From the NCBI RefSeq assembly GCF_004353905.1, contig NZ_SMOD01000034.1:1-64000 (forward strand): DNA of 64,000 nucleotides. The letters run 5' to 3'. Each line of letters begins with the position of its first letter. Position 1 is the stretch's first letter. This stretch comes from Paraburkholderia guartelaensis. GTDB taxonomy: Bacteria; Pseudomonadota; Gammaproteobacteria; Burkholderiales; Burkholderiaceae. The notes beneath the pieces were generated by a model that searched no databases, was not told the DNA's origin, and saw only the letters and a list, made by a program, of their open reading frames with translations. Made by a program: the position numbers and the translations under genes. Positions 44,875 to 54,331 of the stretch are shown piece by piece.

Positions 44875-46116
44875 TTAAGCGAGCGCCTTGCTCGTGTCGA
44901 CGAGGGCGGCGAGATCCACCGCGCGGCCCTGGCTCATCCATTTGCGCGCGAGCTTGAGTTCGCGTGCTGCGTTGATCGCGATGACGCCGCGCAGATGGCC
45001 GTCCTCCACGAAGAAGAGCGAAGCGCGCTTCTCTTCGAGGCTGCCGCGCAGCGCCGGCACAATGCCGGCGGGAATGTCGCCGAGTATCTGCAGGTTCACG
45101 TCGTACTGATCGGACCAGAACCACGGGATCTCCGCATACGGTGTCTTCACGCCGAGCACGGCTTTCGCCGCTGCAATGGCCTGGTTCTGCGCGTTGGCCC
45201 ACGATTCGAGCCGCACGCGGCGCTTGAGCCACGCGTTCGGATGGTTCGCCACGTCGCCGCAGGCGAATATGCAGGAATCCGATGTTTCTCCGAATTCATC
45301 CACCACGATGCCGTCGTCCACCGAAAGGCCCGCCGCGACGGCAAGCGCCGTGTGCGGCGCGAGGCCGATGCCGGCAACCGCAAAATCGGCGTCGAGCGTG
45401 CTGCCGTCCGCGAACGTTGCACGCACGCCGCCTTCGGGCCGGTCTTCGAGCGAGAGCAGCATCGCATTGAGACGCACATCCACGCCATTCGCGCGGTGCA
45501 GATCGAGCAGGAAGCGCGACACATCCTCCGGCAACGAGCGGGCGCACAGGCGCGGCGCGCCCTCCACCACCGTTGCCTGCACGCCGAGCTTGCACGCCGT
45601 TGCGGCAACTTCAAGGCCGATCCAGCCGCCGCCGACCACCAGCACCCGCTGGCTGCTGCGCAAACGCTCGCCGAGTGCCAGCGCTTCGTCCAGCGTGCGC
45701 AGGTACGTCACATGGGCGCTCTGCGCCACGCTCGCGGGCAGCTTGCGCGCTGCGCCGCCTGTCGCGATCACGAGCCGGTCGTACTTCACTTCGCGGCCCG
45801 AACGCGTGGTCACCACGCGCGCCGCGCGGTCGATGGAGGTCGCACAGTCGGGTTGCCACGTTTCGACGTTGAGCGCCGCGAATTCGTCGGGCTTGGCGAT
45901 ACGCACCGTTTCGATATCGGCTTCGCCCGCGAGCACGGCCTTGGAAAGCGGCGGACGCTCGTACGGCAGATGCACTTCGTCGGCGATCATCACGAGGCGG
46001 CCTTCGTAGCCCTCTTTGCGCAGCGTCTTCACGACCCACCCCGCGGCCTGGCCGCCGCCGATTACGACGACGGTACGCGGTGCCTCCCGTGCGGTGTTTT
46101 CAGGTGTCGCGCTCAT
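44875..46116 (-). CDS. Ferredoxin--NAD(P)+ reductase (FAD-dependent, Rieske oxygenase reductase)
   Basis: A 413-residue flavoprotein of the pyridine-nucleotide disulphide oxidoreductase type used by aromatic dioxygenases (BphA4/rhodocoxin reductase). The FAD site is VVVIGGGQAAGWVVKTLRK, the LPYERPPLSK motif is diagnostic for the group, the NAD site is VLVVGGGWIGLEVAATA and CGDVANHP closes the FAD site. It would pass electrons from NAD(P)H to the Rieske ferredoxin encoded at the other end of the operon. Its start overlaps the preceding gene's stop by 4 bases. Confidence 0.9.
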   Translation of the reverse strand: MSATPENTAREAPRTVVVIGGGQAAGWVVKTLRKEGYEGRLVMIADEVHLPYERPPLSKAVLAGEADIETVRIAKPDEFAALNVETWQPDCATSIDRAARVVTTRSGREVKYDRLVIATGGAARKLPASVAQSAHVTYLRTLDEALALGERLRSSQRVLVVGGGWIGLEVAATACKLGVQATVVEGAPRLCARSLPEDVSRFLLDLHRANGVDVRLNAMLLSLEDRPEGGVRATFADGSTLDADFAVAGIGLAPHTALAVAAGLSVDDGIVVDEFGETSDSCIFACGDVANHPNAWLKRRVRLESWANAQNQAIAAAKAVLGVKTPYAEIPWFWSDQYDVNLQILGDIPAGIVPALRGSLEEKRASLFFVEDGHLRGVIAINAARELKLARKWMSQGRAVDLAALVDTSKALA

Positions 46117-47075
46117 GGCTTGCGCTCCGTCATGAACTTGCCCTGCGGCGCTTCGGCGTGCTTCTGGCGGCGCGTATTACCGTCGAGGCCGCCGTCCACG
46201 GCCCACTCGGCGAACACGGTGGGGCCCGGCTCGAAATCGCGCGGCTGCCATTCGGGCGTGAGCACGTCTTCGTCGGCGTAATACTCGATCAGGCCGCCCG
46301 CCGGGTTCTTGAAGTACCAGAAGTAAGCAGACGAAACCGGATGCCGGCCAGGACCGAGTTGCGTGGTCCAGCCGCAGCGGCTGATATGCAGGCCGCCGCC
46401 GAACACCTCATGGATATCGCGCACCGTGAACGCCACGTGATTCAGGCCCTTCTTGCCGTCAGGCAGCGCGAGCAGGAACAAGTCGTGGTGGCCGCCGTGC
46501 GGCGCGCAGCGCATGAAAGCGCCGCGGTTCGGATAGCGGTCCGAGGTCTCGAAGCCGAGCCGCTCGTGATAGAACTTTTCCTGGTCGGCCAGGCAGTTCG
46601 TGAAGAACACCACGTGGCCCACTTCCACAGGCTCCGCGCGCTCATAAACCGGTGACGGCTGATCCACACGCAGCGTCTGCCCCCACACGTTCGAAGGCGA
46701 GCCCTTCACGTCGATCTCGCGTCGGCGCGTGACTTCCACGCGAATCGCCATGCCAGCGGGGTCGAAGCAGCCCACCGCGTCGGCCTCACTGTAGTAACCG
46801 GGCTGGTCCTTCAGGCGTTCGCGCAGCGCGTCGAGTTCTGCGCTCGTCGCCACGCCCCACGTCACTTCGCGCAGCGTCGGGCCCGCTTCGAATGCAGCGG
46901 GGAGCGTTGCATCGTTCGAGTCGACCACGAGCACGGTGCAGCCGTTGAGCGTTTCGAAGCGTGCGCGCGTTTCGTCGTGCGCGGTTTCCTTCAAGCCCCA
47001 ATCCGCGAAAAAGCGGCGGCAGGTTTCAAGGTCCGCCACGCCGTAAGTAATCTGTTCGATGCCGAGTATCGTCAT
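46113..47075 (-). CDS. VOC-family extradiol dioxygenase-like protein
   Basis: A 320-residue two-domain vicinal-oxygen-chelate protein. The metal triad is present as His154 (VEVGHVVFF), His213 (GLNHVAFTV) and Glu264 (GLIEYYAD), so a metal-dependent ring-cleaving dioxygenase is likely. It is only distantly similar to the BphC-like enzyme at 41409. It would open the catechol made by the Rieske oxygenase and SDR steps. It lies between the reductase and aldehyde dehydrogenase genes. Confidence 0.85.
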   Translation of the reverse strand: MTILGIEQITYGVADLETCRRFFADWGLKETAHDETRARFETLNGCTVLVVDSNDATLPAAFEAGPTLREVTWGVATSAELDALRERLKDQPGYYSEADAVGCFDPAGMAIRVEVTRRREIDVKGSPSNVWGQTLRVDQPSPVYERAEPVEVGHVVFFTNCLADQEKFYHERLGFETSDRYPNRGAFMRCAPHGGHHDLFLLALPDGKKGLNHVAFTVRDIHEVFGGGLHISRCGWTTQLGPGRHPVSSAYFWYFKNPAGGLIEYYADEDVLTPEWQPRDFEPGPTVFAEWAVDGGLDGNTRRQKHAEAPQGKFMTERKP

Positions 47076-47149
47076 GTTGCTTGTCTCCTGTCGACCGCAC
47101 CTGGCGCTGTGGCGCTGAGTGCGGTCCCATGCATATCGAGTCCGCGCCC

Positions 47150-48643
47150 TCAGGCGTTGGCCCAGGGCAATGGCGCGTCGTTCAAGCCCCAGTAGAGGCT
47201 CTTTTGCTGCGTGTATTCACGAATGCCGAGCCGCCCTTTCTCGCGGCCCATGCCGCTCTCCTTCCAGCCCGAGAACGGCGTGGAGATCGAGAACAGCTTG
47301 TACGTGTTGATCCACACCGTGCCTGCTTCGAGCTTGCGCGCGACGCGCCAAGCGCGTTTGTAGTCGCGCGTCCAGATGCCGGCAGCGAGGCCGAACACGC
47401 TGTCGTTCGCTTCTTCGATCAGCGCCGCTTCGTCGTCGAACGGCATCGCCACGAGCACCGGCCCGAAAATCTCTTCTTGGCAGATGCGCGCATTGTTCTG
47501 GAGTCCTTCCAGAATGGTCGGCTGATAGAAGAAGCCGTCCTCGCGCCCGTCGCCAACCGGACGCTCGCCGCCGCACAGAAGCCGGCCGCCTTCCTCCAGA
47601 CCGATCGCCACATAGCGCTCCACCGATTCGCGGTGCTTCGCCGTAATGAGCGGGCCCATCTGCGTGTTCTCGCGCGACGGATCGCCCACGCGCAGCTTGC
47701 GCGCGCCTTCGACGAGGCGCTTCATGAACGCGTCGTAAATCGAGCGCTGCACGAACAGGCGCGATCCGGCGATACACGCCTCGCCCGACGAACTGAAGAT
47801 GCCGTACAGCACGCCGTTCACGGCATGGTCGAGATCGGCGTCTTCGAACACGATGGTCGGCGACTTGCCGCCCAGCTCAAGCGACACCGGCATGAGCTTT
47901 TCCGCTGCAATGCGCGCGATGCCGCGGCCCACTTCGGTGCCGCCCGTAAACGACACCTTCTTCACGAGCGGATGGCGCACCAGCACATCCCCGATCACCG
48001 AGCCCTTGCCGGGCAGCACGCTCAGGATGCCCTTGGGCACGCCCGCTTCCTCGCAGATGCGTGCGAGTGCGAGCGACACGAGCGGCGTGACTTCGGCGGG
48101 CTTGAGCACCACCGCGTTGCCGGCCGCGAGCGCCGGTGCGAGCTTTTGCGCGTCGGAGGCAATCGGCGAATTCCACGGCGTGATCGCCGCCACGACGCCA
48201 ATCGGCTCGTGCACGCTCATCGTCAGGTAATCACCGCGCGAGGGCGTGAGGTCGTCATCGAGCGTTTCGAGGCACGCCGCGAAATAGCGGAACGTGTTCG
48301 CCGCGCTCGCCACCAGCACGCGCGTTTCGCCGATCGGCTTGCCGTTGTCGCGGCGCTGCAGTTGCGCGAGCGCTTCGTGGCGCTGCATGATGAGGTCGGC
48401 AATGCGATAGAGCACGAGCGCACGCAGATGCGGCTTCATGCCGGCCCATTCGCCCTGCTTCCATGCGGCGTGCGCCTTCTCGACCGCTTCGCTCGCGTCT
48501 TCAGCGCTCGCCGTCGAGACCTCCATGTTCAGCGACTGGTCAGCCGGGTAAAGGCTCGCAAAAGGCGCGGCCCGTCCCTGGCGCCACTCGCCGCCGACCA
48601 GGATATCGCTGTTCGGGATTAGGCTCGTATCGAATGAAGTCAT
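47150..48643 (-). CDS. NAD(P)-dependent aldehyde dehydrogenase
   Basis: A 497-residue aldehyde dehydrogenase. The catalytic Glu is in SLELGGKSP and the nucleophilic Cys in SSGEACIAGSRLFV. ITPWNSPIASDAQKLAPALA and EEIFGPVL are the NAD-binding and structural motifs. By context it oxidises an aromatic aldehyde or a muconic semialdehyde-like product of this operon. It is 25 bases after the aspartate-dehydrogenase-like gene. Confidence 0.92.
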   Translation of the reverse strand: MTSFDTSLIPNSDILVGGEWRQGRAAPFASLYPADQSLNMEVSTASAEDASEAVEKAHAAWKQGEWAGMKPHLRALVLYRIADLIMQRHEALAQLQRRDNGKPIGETRVLVASAANTFRYFAACLETLDDDLTPSRGDYLTMSVHEPIGVVAAITPWNSPIASDAQKLAPALAAGNAVVLKPAEVTPLVSLALARICEEAGVPKGILSVLPGKGSVIGDVLVRHPLVKKVSFTGGTEVGRGIARIAAEKLMPVSLELGGKSPTIVFEDADLDHAVNGVLYGIFSSSGEACIAGSRLFVQRSIYDAFMKRLVEGARKLRVGDPSRENTQMGPLITAKHRESVERYVAIGLEEGGRLLCGGERPVGDGREDGFFYQPTILEGLQNNARICQEEIFGPVLVAMPFDDEAALIEEANDSVFGLAAGIWTRDYKRAWRVARKLEAGTVWINTYKLFSISTPFSGWKESGMGREKGRLGIREYTQQKSLYWGLNDAPLPWANA

Positions 48644-48668
48644 CTTCAGGGTCTCACTTCTGTTCGCA

Positions 48669-49496
48669 TCAAATCACGCAGCGCGCGGCGCGGTTGCGCA
48701 GTGCGCGAATCGCGCTATACGCGGTGAGCGCGGAGGTCTTCGGGTTGTCGGGCAGCGGCTTGCCGCACATTTCCAGCGACATTTCGCCGAATGCGCCGCG
48801 CGCCACGATGCGGTGCACGTTGCGCTCCACGGCCGGATCGGCGATCAGGCGCACCGTCGTCTGGTCCAGACCGAGGCCTGCGAGCGCGATGGTTGCCGCC
48901 ACGTTCGCGTTCTTCGGAAAGAGCCGCGCCGCTTCGCGCGCGCTGCCTTCGAAAATCACCTGCTCCTGCTTGAGCGCACGCAGGTCGCAGACCTTTTCCG
49001 CAGGCGTATCGAGCCAGCCGAGCGGCGGCTTGCGGCCCGTATACAGCACGTCGTCGAGGCCACCCAGCTTCGCCGCGGAAAGCGCGTCGATGCCGCCGAT
49101 CGCGCCCGAAAGCAGCGTAAGCGTGGCGTCGCCTTTGTCGGCGGCAAGCGAGAGACGTTCGAGCAATTCGACATCGGAAAGCGCGCCGATCGAGGCCACC
49201 GCGCAATCCGTGCCGCTTTGCAGCAGTGGCACGACATGATCGACGAGCGCCGCATGACCGGCGCATTCGAGCGCGAATTGCGGCCGCGTGGAAAGCGCGT
49301 GCACCGACGACACCACTTCCACCGCGCCGTCCACCTGCTCGCGTACGGCGGCGGCGTGGTGCTCGGGCACGATCACGTGCGAGACGTGCACGAGCGGATC
49401 GGCGGCGACCGCGCGATACACGGTCTGCCCGATTGCGCCAAAGCCGATCATCGCGATGTCGATGGGTGCGTGCGGCACGGCGTGGCCGTTATGCAT
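48669..49496 (-). CDS. Aspartate dehydrogenase-like NAD(P)-binding protein
   Basis: A 275-residue protein of the L-aspartate dehydrogenase (NadX) family. The Rossmann motif is IGFGAIGQTVYRAV at the N-terminus, with the family's LLSGAIGGIDAL and GSAREAARLFPKNANVAAT stretches. In NAD synthesis these enzymes make iminoaspartate, but this copy lies inside an aromatic operon and overlaps the TPP enzyme gene by 8 bases, so it probably acts on a pathway intermediate. The real substrate is unknown. Confidence 0.85.
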   Translation of the reverse strand: MHNGHAVPHAPIDIAMIGFGAIGQTVYRAVAADPLVHVSHVIVPEHHAAAVREQVDGAVEVVSSVHALSTRPQFALECAGHAALVDHVVPLLQSGTDCAVASIGALSDVELLERLSLAADKGDATLTLLSGAIGGIDALSAAKLGGLDDVLYTGRKPPLGWLDTPAEKVCDLRALKQEQVIFEGSAREAARLFPKNANVAATIALAGLGLDQTTVRLIADPAVERNVHRIVARGAFGEMSLEMCGKPLPDNPKTSALTAYSAIRALRNRAARCVI

Positions 49497-51147
49497 GTTG
49501 GGGCTCCTCCTTGCGCACCGGCGGACCCGCGAACGCCGTCTCGAAGCTACCCACGGCCTTCATGTCCACTTCGAGCAGCACGGGGCCTTCGAACGCGATG
49601 CCTTCGCGAATCACGGTGTCGGCGTCGTCGAGCGACGAGAGGCGGTAGTGCTTGAGGCCGAGGCTCGCGCAGAACTGCGAGAACTCCGGCTGGTGCAGAT
49701 CGACGTACATGCGGCGGCCGCCGTATTGCACGTCCTGGATGTTGCGGATCACGCCGTAGCACTGGTCGTTCATCAGCACGATCATCACATTGGCCTTTTC
49801 CTGCACGGCCGTTGCGAGTTCGCCGACGTTCACCATCAGCCCGCCGTCGCCCACGAGGCACACGGTCTTCGCGGCGGCATTCGCGAGCGCCGCGCCGATC
49901 GCCATCTGCATGCCCTGGCCGATGCCGCCGCCGAGTGCATGCACGCCCGCGCGCGGCGTGAAGATCTTCAGGAGGCGGTTGCCCCACGTGCTGTTCGAGA
50001 TCGTGACGTCGCGCACCCAGTTGTAGTCGCGGCCCACGGCGCGCTGCAGCGCTTCCACGAGACGGCGGTAAGGACCAAGACCCTTGGCCGTTTCCGCCAC
50101 GGCGATTTCACGCGCCTCGGCAATATCGGCGGCGAACTGCGGATCGACCTTGATGCGGCTTTCCAGGTGCGTGGCGAGCGCGTCGAGCACGCGCCCGGCG
50201 TCGCCATGCACGAACAGCGCATTACGGTAGCCGCGATTGTCGGCGAGCGCATCGGCGTCGATGCGATACAGCGGTTGCGGCAGCGCGAGCTTGTACTTGA
50301 GCGTTTCGTTGCCGCGCAGACGCGAGCCCACCACCAGCATCGCGTCGCAGGTCTTGTACAGACGCTCGACCGAGGGGCTCACGTTGAACGCGCCGAGTGT
50401 GGCCGGATGATCTTCGGGCAGCACGCCGCGGCCCTGCACGCTCGTCACCACGCCAAAGCCGAGTGCAACGAGGCGCTCCACCGCGGCGCGCGCATGACGC
50501 GTGCCGCCGCCCAGCCACAGCAGCGGGCGCTTCGCCTTCGCGAGTTCGTTTGCCAGCTGCTCCACACGCGCTTCGTCGTGCGTGAGCGTCGTGAGGTGCG
50601 GCGCCGTGAGATCGGCGGGCCAGTCGGTGAGCGCCGCCTGAATGTCGATGGGAATCTCCACGCTTACCGGGCCGCTCGGCGCCGTCTGCGCCACGCGCAC
50701 CGCTTCGCGGATCGTGGGCAGCGCGGTCTCGACCGAACGCACGCGGAATGCGGCCTTCGAAATCGACGAAAGCATGGTCAACTGATCGGGCGCCTCGTGA
50801 ATGTACGCGAGGTCCTGATCGAGGTATTCGGTTTCAATCTGGCCGGTGATATGCAGCAGCGCCGTGCCTGCCGTAAGCGCTTCGACCATTGCGCCCGCCG
50901 CGTTGCCCGCCGCCGTGCCCGTGCTGGTGAACGCCACGCCAAGGCCGCCCGAGACGCGTGCAAGGCCATCCGCCATGTTGACCGCGCCCGCTTCGCCGCG
51001 CGCGCCGACGTAGCGGATGTTGCCGCGCGTCCCGATGGCGTCGAGAATCGGCATGTTGTGGATCGAGATCACGCCGAACGCGGTTCGGACTCCACATTGT
51101 TCGAGGAAGGCGGCGATCAGTTCGCCGACGGTGGTTTTGTTAGACAT
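49489..51147 (-). CDS. Thiamine-pyrophosphate-dependent enzyme (acetolactate synthase/benzoylformate decarboxylase-like)
   Basis: A 552-residue TPP enzyme. The activating Glu is in RYVGARGEAGAVNMADG, and the TPP/Mg motif begins VGDGGLMVN and continues to NDQCYG. The order pyrimidine domain, central domain, PP domain is that of the acetolactate synthase family. It would decarboxylate or ligate a 2-oxoacid from ring degradation. The ATG at 51147 overlaps the SDR stop by 8 bases. Longer frames add uncharacteristic residues. Confidence 0.87.
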   Translation of the reverse strand: MSNKTTVGELIAAFLEQCGVRTAFGVISIHNMPILDAIGTRGNIRYVGARGEAGAVNMADGLARVSGGLGVAFTSTGTAAGNAAGAMVEALTAGTALLHITGQIETEYLDQDLAYIHEAPDQLTMLSSISKAAFRVRSVETALPTIREAVRVAQTAPSGPVSVEIPIDIQAALTDWPADLTAPHLTTLTHDEARVEQLANELAKAKRPLLWLGGGTRHARAAVERLVALGFGVVTSVQGRGVLPEDHPATLGAFNVSPSVERLYKTCDAMLVVGSRLRGNETLKYKLALPQPLYRIDADALADNRGYRNALFVHGDAGRVLDALATHLESRIKVDPQFAADIAEAREIAVAETAKGLGPYRRLVEALQRAVGRDYNWVRDVTISNSTWGNRLLKIFTPRAGVHALGGGIGQGMQMAIGAALANAAAKTVCLVGDGGLMVNVGELATAVQEKANVMIVLMNDQCYGVIRNIQDVQYGGRRMYVDLHQPEFSQFCASLGLKHYRLSSLDDADTVIREGIAFEGPVLLEVDMKAVGSFETAFAGPPVRKEEPQHA

Positions 51148-51955
51148 GACGTGCAACGCCTCCAGATACATCGATATGACTGCCCGTCGTATAGGACGAC
51201 AGGGACGTGGCCAGATAAAACAGCGCCTGGGCGGCTTCTTCGGGGCGGCCGAGGCGGCCAAGCGGAATGTGCTTCTTGCGCGCGAGCGCTTGCGTCCAGT
51301 CTTCCCAGCTCTGGCCCGCGGACTGCGCCTCCTGGTCGCTTTCGTAGCGCCGGCGCCACTGCCCCGACTCCACGATGCCGATCAGGATCGAATTCACGCG
51401 GATCTGCTCGGGCGCGAGTTCGACGGCGAGCGACTTGATGAGGCTCAGCACACCGGCGCGCGCGGACGAGGTCGCGACCATATGCGGCTCGGGCTGCAGC
51501 GCGAGCAGCGAGTTCACGCAGACGATCGCGGCGTTGCCCGCTTTCGCGGCATGGCGCAGCAGGGGCAGGAACGCGCGAGTCGGGCGGATGATGCTGAAAT
51601 ACTTGAGGTCGAGTTCCTCGCGCCACGCTTCGTCCGACGTATCGGCGAAGGTGGAAACGCGGCCTTGCCCCGCGTTGTTCACGAGCATGTCGGCGCGGCC
51701 GAATCGTTGTTCCACTTCTGCCGCGAACGCGGCGACTTCGCCCGCGTCGAGCACGTCGCAGCGCGACGCGAGCAGTTGCGCTTGCGGATAACGCTCGCGC
51801 AGGCCGCGTTCGGCGCGCGCGAGGCGGTCGCTGTCGCGGCCGCAGATCGCCACCGCTGCGCCCGCACGCAGAAAGAGTTCGGCGGTGGCGAGGCCAATGC
51901 CGGACGAACCGCCCGTCACGACCGCGACCTGACCGGTCAAATCGAGTTGAATCAT
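51140..51955 (-). CDS. SDR-family oxidoreductase
   Basis: A 271-residue short-chain dehydrogenase. TGGSSGIG at about 16-23 is the NAD(P) motif, NNAG follows, and the Ser-Tyr-Lys region is degenerate: the usual YxxxK reads ATSSARAGVLSLIKSLA, with Ser where Tyr is expected. The missing Tyr makes classical SDR catalysis doubtful. It overlaps the IclR stop by 4 bases and the TPP gene start by 8. Confidence 0.83.
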   Translation of the reverse strand: MIQLDLTGQVAVVTGGSSGIGLATAELFLRAGAAVAICGRDSDRLARAERGLRERYPQAQLLASRCDVLDAGEVAAFAAEVEQRFGRADMLVNNAGQGRVSTFADTSDEAWREELDLKYFSIIRPTRAFLPLLRHAAKAGNAAIVCVNSLLALQPEPHMVATSSARAGVLSLIKSLAVELAPEQIRVNSILIGIVESGQWRRRYESDQEAQSAGQSWEDWTQALARKKHIPLGRLGRPEEAAQALFYLATSLSSYTTGSHIDVSGGVARHV

Positions 51956-52818
51956 TTGATCCCCAATGCTTTCATGTAGGGCGCACCCTTGCCGGCGGAT
52001 GCCTGAGGCCTGCTTTGAGGCCGATAATTCAGGCGCTTCGAGAGTTCGTTGGCTGTGTGGCGCACTTTGTCGATCAAACCGCCGTCGAGCAGCTGCGCGT
52101 CGATGCCGGGGCGCGGAATGGTCGTCGTCACCACGGCGGCAATGCGGCCCGTGTCGTTGCGCACGGGCGCCGACACCACGGAAATGCCGCGCTCGAACGA
52201 CGATTCGCTCACGGCATAGCCGCGTTCAGCGTCTTCGCGAATGCGCTCGAACAGCGCTTCGACCGTCTCCGGCGTGGAAGGCGTGAAGCGTTCGAGCCGC
52301 GGCTCTGGATAAAGCGCACGCAATTCACCGAGGGTGAGATCGCCCATCAGCACCTGGCCGTGGGTCGTGGCGTGCGCCGGCAGGCGCGTGCCGACATTCA
52401 CTTTCACCGAACTAAAAATGGGCGCGTGGCTCTGCGCCTTGGCGACGAACACGATATCGCGTCCGTCGCGAATCACGATATGCGAGGTCAGTCCCGTTGC
52501 GTCGCGCAGCGCCTCGATCAACGGCAGTCCGAGGTCGGTGAGTTCGAGCGAGCTGAGGTATTCGAAGCCCAGACGCAGCACGGCCACGCCGAGGCGATAG
52601 TTACGGTCGCGGTCGGCGCGCTCGAGAAAGCCCAGCGATTCGAGCGTTTGCAGCAGACGAAACACCGTGGTGCGCGGAATGCCCAGGCGGCGCGAGAGTT
52701 CGGGCGCGTCGAGCACCGGCTCGCGCGGCGAGAATTCGGTCAGGATACGCAGGCCGCGCTCCAGACCCGGCACGCGGTAGCTGGCGTCGTTGCGGTCTTC
52801 GTCGACGTCGGGTGTCAT
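51952..52818 (-). CDS. IclR-family transcriptional regulator (within Rieske operon)
   Basis: A 288-residue regulator. The winged HTH (PELSRRLGIPRTTVFRLLQTL) is followed by the IclR effector domain (LPAHATTHGQVLMGDLTLGE, GYAVSESSFERGISVVSAPV). It is very similar along its whole length to the IclR gene at 58410-59387. It overlaps its neighbours by 4 bases on both sides, so it is translated with the catabolic genes it probably controls. The TGTTCC palindrome at 56873 is its likely target. Confidence 0.9.
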   Translation of the reverse strand: MTPDVDEDRNDASYRVPGLERGLRILTEFSPREPVLDAPELSRRLGIPRTTVFRLLQTLESLGFLERADRDRNYRLGVAVLRLGFEYLSSLELTDLGLPLIEALRDATGLTSHIVIRDGRDIVFVAKAQSHAPIFSSVKVNVGTRLPAHATTHGQVLMGDLTLGELRALYPEPRLERFTPSTPETVEALFERIREDAERGYAVSESSFERGISVVSAPVRNDTGRIAAVVTTTIPRPGIDAQLLDGGLIDKVRHTANELSKRLNYRPQSRPQASAGKGAPYMKALGIK

Positions 52819-53720
52819 GCCTTAAGCTCCGTAGTACTGACTGTACGAGTCAGCGTGGATTCGATCAGCGTGCTATAAGCCTGCGGTTGTTCGATATAGC
52901 CCGCGTGGCCCGCTTGCGGCACGAGATGAAACGGCGCGCGGGCGACCTGCGCGAGCCGCTCGCAGGCTTCGGGCGGCGTAATCGTGTCTTGTGCACCTAC
53001 CGCGACGGTCATCGGCACCTTGCCCACGCATCGCGCGAGGTCGGCGGCGAGGTCGGCGTTCGCGAGCAGATGCGTGGCCTGGGCGTAGCCGTGCGGCACG
53101 ATGCGCGCCATGTTCCAGCGCACCCAGGCACGTGCGGCGTCGCTGGCGTGCGGCGAAAGCATGTTCGCGCTGCGCTGCTCCGCGAGACCCTGCGCACCGA
53201 GATCGGCGAGCATCGCTAGGCGCGAGTCGCGCTTTTGCGCGCGCACAGCGGCATCGGCGGCGCCATAGCCACCGGCCGGCGAAATCAGCAGCAAACTGGC
53301 CACGCGCTCGGGATGTGCGGCGGCAAACGCACCTGCCATGATCGCGCCGAGCGAGTGGCCCACCAGCGCGCAACGCGCGATTTGCAGCGCGTCGAGCCAG
53401 TCCGCCAGCACGCGCGCATAGTCCGCCGCGACCGGCGACGCGCTCGCGACAGGCGTGGAAGCGCCGTAACCGGGCGCATCCCACGCGAGCACGCGGCGCG
53501 CGCCGCCGAGCGCTTCGAACTGCTGCACCCACGAAGCCGCCCCGGAGCCGATACCATGCAGGAGCACGTTCGGCAGCGCTTCCTTATCGTCCTCGACCGC
53601 GCCCACGGCTTCGCGATAACTCACGCTGGCCTCGCCCGCCCGCGCACTCTGCAGTGCGAAGCGCGCGAGCCGCGTTTCGAGCGTGGCGGCGGATGATGCG
53701 GTGTGGATCGTGTCGTTCAT
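52815..53720 (-). CDS. Alpha/beta hydrolase
   Basis: A 301-residue hydrolase. The oxyanion motif is LLHGIGSGAASW, the nucleophile is Ser123 in LVGHSLGAIMAG, the acid is Asp in VGAQDTITPP and the base is His in PQAGHAGYIEQ. It resembles C-C bond hydrolases and enol-lactone hydrolases, consistent with processing a ring-cleavage product. The ATG at 53720 is chosen because the longer frame adds uncharacteristic residues. Confidence 0.87.
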   Translation of the reverse strand: MNDTIHTASSAATLETRLARFALQSARAGEASVSYREAVGAVEDDKEALPNVLLHGIGSGAASWVQQFEALGGARRVLAWDAPGYGASTPVASASPVAADYARVLADWLDALQIARCALVGHSLGAIMAGAFAAAHPERVASLLLISPAGGYGAADAAVRAQKRDSRLAMLADLGAQGLAEQRSANMLSPHASDAARAWVRWNMARIVPHGYAQATHLLANADLAADLARCVGKVPMTVAVGAQDTITPPEACERLAQVARAPFHLVPQAGHAGYIEQPQAYSTLIESTLTRTVSTTELKA

Positions 53721-53749
53721 GGCTTCGGTTCGGGTTGCGGCAATGTTGC

Positions 53750-54286
53750 TTACTTCATCTCGCGCTTGATCTTCGCGAGCGGCGAGTCGGGCGGATACGT
53801 CGGCGTGATGGGCTTCGACGAACCGAGCATCACGCACATCAGCGCATCCTCTTCGCCCACGTTGATTTCCGTGCGGTACACGCCCGGCGGCACCGAGATC
53901 AGGTCTCGTTCGCCCAGCACGGCTTCCCACGTCTCGCCGTCCTTCTCGCAGACGACTTTCATCTTGCCGCGCAGCACGAAGAAAATTTCTTCGACGTCGA
54001 TATGGATATGGCTCGGGCCGATGTTGCCGGCCGGAATCACCATGGTCGAGAACGTGAAGCCGCCCGCGGGCACGGTGTTGACGTCTTTCGCGACGCCCGT
54101 GCCGCCCGTGCCCACGTAGCGCATTTGAGCGCGGCGGTACTTCGGGTCGTAGTCGGCCTGGAACTTCAGCGCGTCCCAGTCGTAGCGGCGCGTTTCGAAG
54201 CGCGCCACGCGCGTGTTCATCCAGTCTTCAAAGCTCGCGTCGGCGGGGCAGTCCCACGACTTGCGCTCGATATCGGCATCGGCCAT
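53750..54286 (-). CDS. Cupin-domain protein
   Basis: A 178-residue single-domain cupin. The metal motif is visible as GPSHIHIDVEEIFFVLRGKM, with two His and a Glu, and the second motif is in LISVPPGVYRTEINVG. There is no recognised catalytic name. In aromatic operons such cupins act as dioxygenases, isomerases or hydratases. It lies 29 bases before the hydrolase gene. Confidence 0.8.
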   Translation of the reverse strand: MADADIERKSWDCPADASFEDWMNTRVARFETRRYDWDALKFQADYDPKYRRAQMRYVGTGGTGVAKDVNTVPAGGFTFSTMVIPAGNIGPSHIHIDVEEIFFVLRGKMKVVCEKDGETWEAVLGERDLISVPPGVYRTEINVGEEDALMCVMLGSSKPITPTYPPDSPLAKIKREMK

Positions 54287-54331
54287 GTTTTCTCCTTGGG
54301 TTCTTTCGAACCTATCGTCAGTTCTACGAAA

